Shown piece by piece: positions 24,600 to 24,923 of a stretch of 24,923 bases of DNA; the first letter of the stretch is position 1, and every line of letters starts with the position of its first letter. Source of the stretch: a virus; IMG/VR virus record IMGVR_UViG_3300034198_003717, positions 1 through 24,923 of that record. The stretch is one strand, 5' to 3'. A program made the position numbers and the translations under genes. The notes under the pieces were generated by a model. That model was given only the letters and a program-made list of their open reading frames with translations, did no database searches and was not told the origin of the DNA.

Positions 24600-24855
24600 A
24601 CAGGTTCCGACCGACAGGCAGGCTATCGCTCTGTGGCTGTATGCCACCGAGATGCAAACCGCAGAGATCGCAAAACACCTCGGAATGTCGAAGGGTGCGA
24701 CGGCAGAAATACTCAGATCCGCTCAGGAGCTGGCCCGGGCTCACAGGATCTGGTTCATCAGTACGAAGGGCAAAGAAGAAGTTCCTCCAAATACGGGGAG
24801 CGGAATGTCATATCTAAAACAATTAGCGTCGGATGCAGGATTAAAGACAAAATGA
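24589..24855 (+). CDS. Small helix-turn-helix protein
   Basis: 88 residues. Residues about 23-43 (QTAEIAKHLGMSKGATAEIL) form a textbook helix-turn-helix of the sigma-region-4/LuxR type, followed by a charged helix and a lysine-rich C-terminus. A strong GGAGGAG ribosome site lies 4 bases before ATG, in contrast to most genes nearby. It overlaps both neighbours. It probably binds DNA, as a regulator of the operon or a DNA-associated factor between mazZ and the HD gene. The target is unknown, and the TGTWCGC array at 14431-14584 is one candidate to test. Confidence 0.7.
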   Translation: MLFKQVPTDRQAIALWLYATEMQTAEIAKHLGMSKGATAEILRSAQELARAHRIWFISTKGKEEVPPNTGSGMSYLKQLASDAGLKTK

Positions 24856-24923
24856 ATATAACTGAATTAATGAGAACGGGGCACGTGAAACGATGGCACA
24901 TCGTACGCGTCGCCAGAGAGCAA
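24852..24923 (+). CDS. datZ: N-terminus of an HD-domain phosphohydrolase, probably DatZ (truncated by window end)
   Basis: Only 24 codons are inside the window (MNITELMRTGHVKRWHIVRV then AREQ). The pattern GHVKRWHIVR.AREQ is the opening of YfbR/DatZ-type HD phosphohydrolases, in which it precedes the first metal-binding His of the AEHS segment. In Z-genome phages DatZ is a dATP triphosphohydrolase that removes dATP so the polymerase uses dZTP. The start overlaps the previous stop (ATGA). The catalytic His-Asp residues are beyond the edge, so DatZ is inferred from these residues plus the adjacent dpoZ-purZ-mazZ genes. Confidence 0.65.
   Translation, partial: MNITELMRTGHVKRWHIVRVAREQ

Overview
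The window is a contiguous piece of a tailed double-stranded DNA phage genome, most likely a short-tailed (podovirus-like) phage. The evidence is a P22 gp10-like packaged-DNA stabilisation protein, P22-type ejection proteins, a tail fibre with a P22-tailspike-type head-binding domain, a lysis cassette and a complete replication module. Genes are packed head to tail on the + strand, often with ATGA overlaps; one small zinc-ribbon gene is on the - strand. Portal, terminase and capsid genes are not here. No tRNA, CRISPR array, IS element or integrase was seen. The host cannot be named. Many genes lack a recognisable Shine-Dalgarno and start in an (A/T)ATATG context, which hints at a host that tolerates SD-independent initiation.

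Layout. (1) 1-3162: receptor-binding region, with a 5'-truncated collagen-like stalk protein, a glycine-rich fibre protein, a tail-collar fibre protein and a small accessory protein. (2) 3159-5158: a small cupin and a glycosyltransferase-methyltransferase fusion. (3) 5143-12202: head completion and DNA ejection (gp10-like protein, two small structural proteins, a cupin-SET fusion, three ejection/internal virion proteins). (4) 12199-13218: a second fibre, with a head-binding domain on a collagen-like stalk. (5) 13222-14163: lysis (two small membrane proteins, a tiny ORF, a GH108 muramidase). (6) 14389-14619: a non-coding hub with nine copies of TGTWCGC between two predicted divergent promoters. 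(7) 14620-24923: replication and nucleotide metabolism, with an archaeo-eukaryotic-type primase, a SNF2 helicase split by an in-frame TAG, two conserved small proteins, an SSB-like protein, a UvrD-like helicase and a family A DNA polymerase, followed by the Z-genome genes.

The most important content is the 3' end. It carries a family A polymerase with 3'-5' exonuclease (DpoZ-like), PurZ with the Asp-to-Ser change in its GSTGKG loop, a MazG/MazZ-type pyrophosphohydrolase, two small genes, and the first 24 codons of an HD-domain protein that looks like DatZ. In characterised phages such genes replace adenine with 2-aminoadenine (Z): MazZ makes dGMP from dGTP, PurZ joins aspartate to dGMP, host enzymes complete dZTP, DatZ removes dATP and DpoZ incorporates Z. 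This phage therefore very probably has a Z-substituted genome. The pathway itself is already described. The features here that may be new are an RMF-like tail on MazZ, unusual polymerase active-site residues, the repeat-rich hub, the split SNF2 helicase, and two fusion enzymes (GT-MTase and cupin-SET) inside the structural module.
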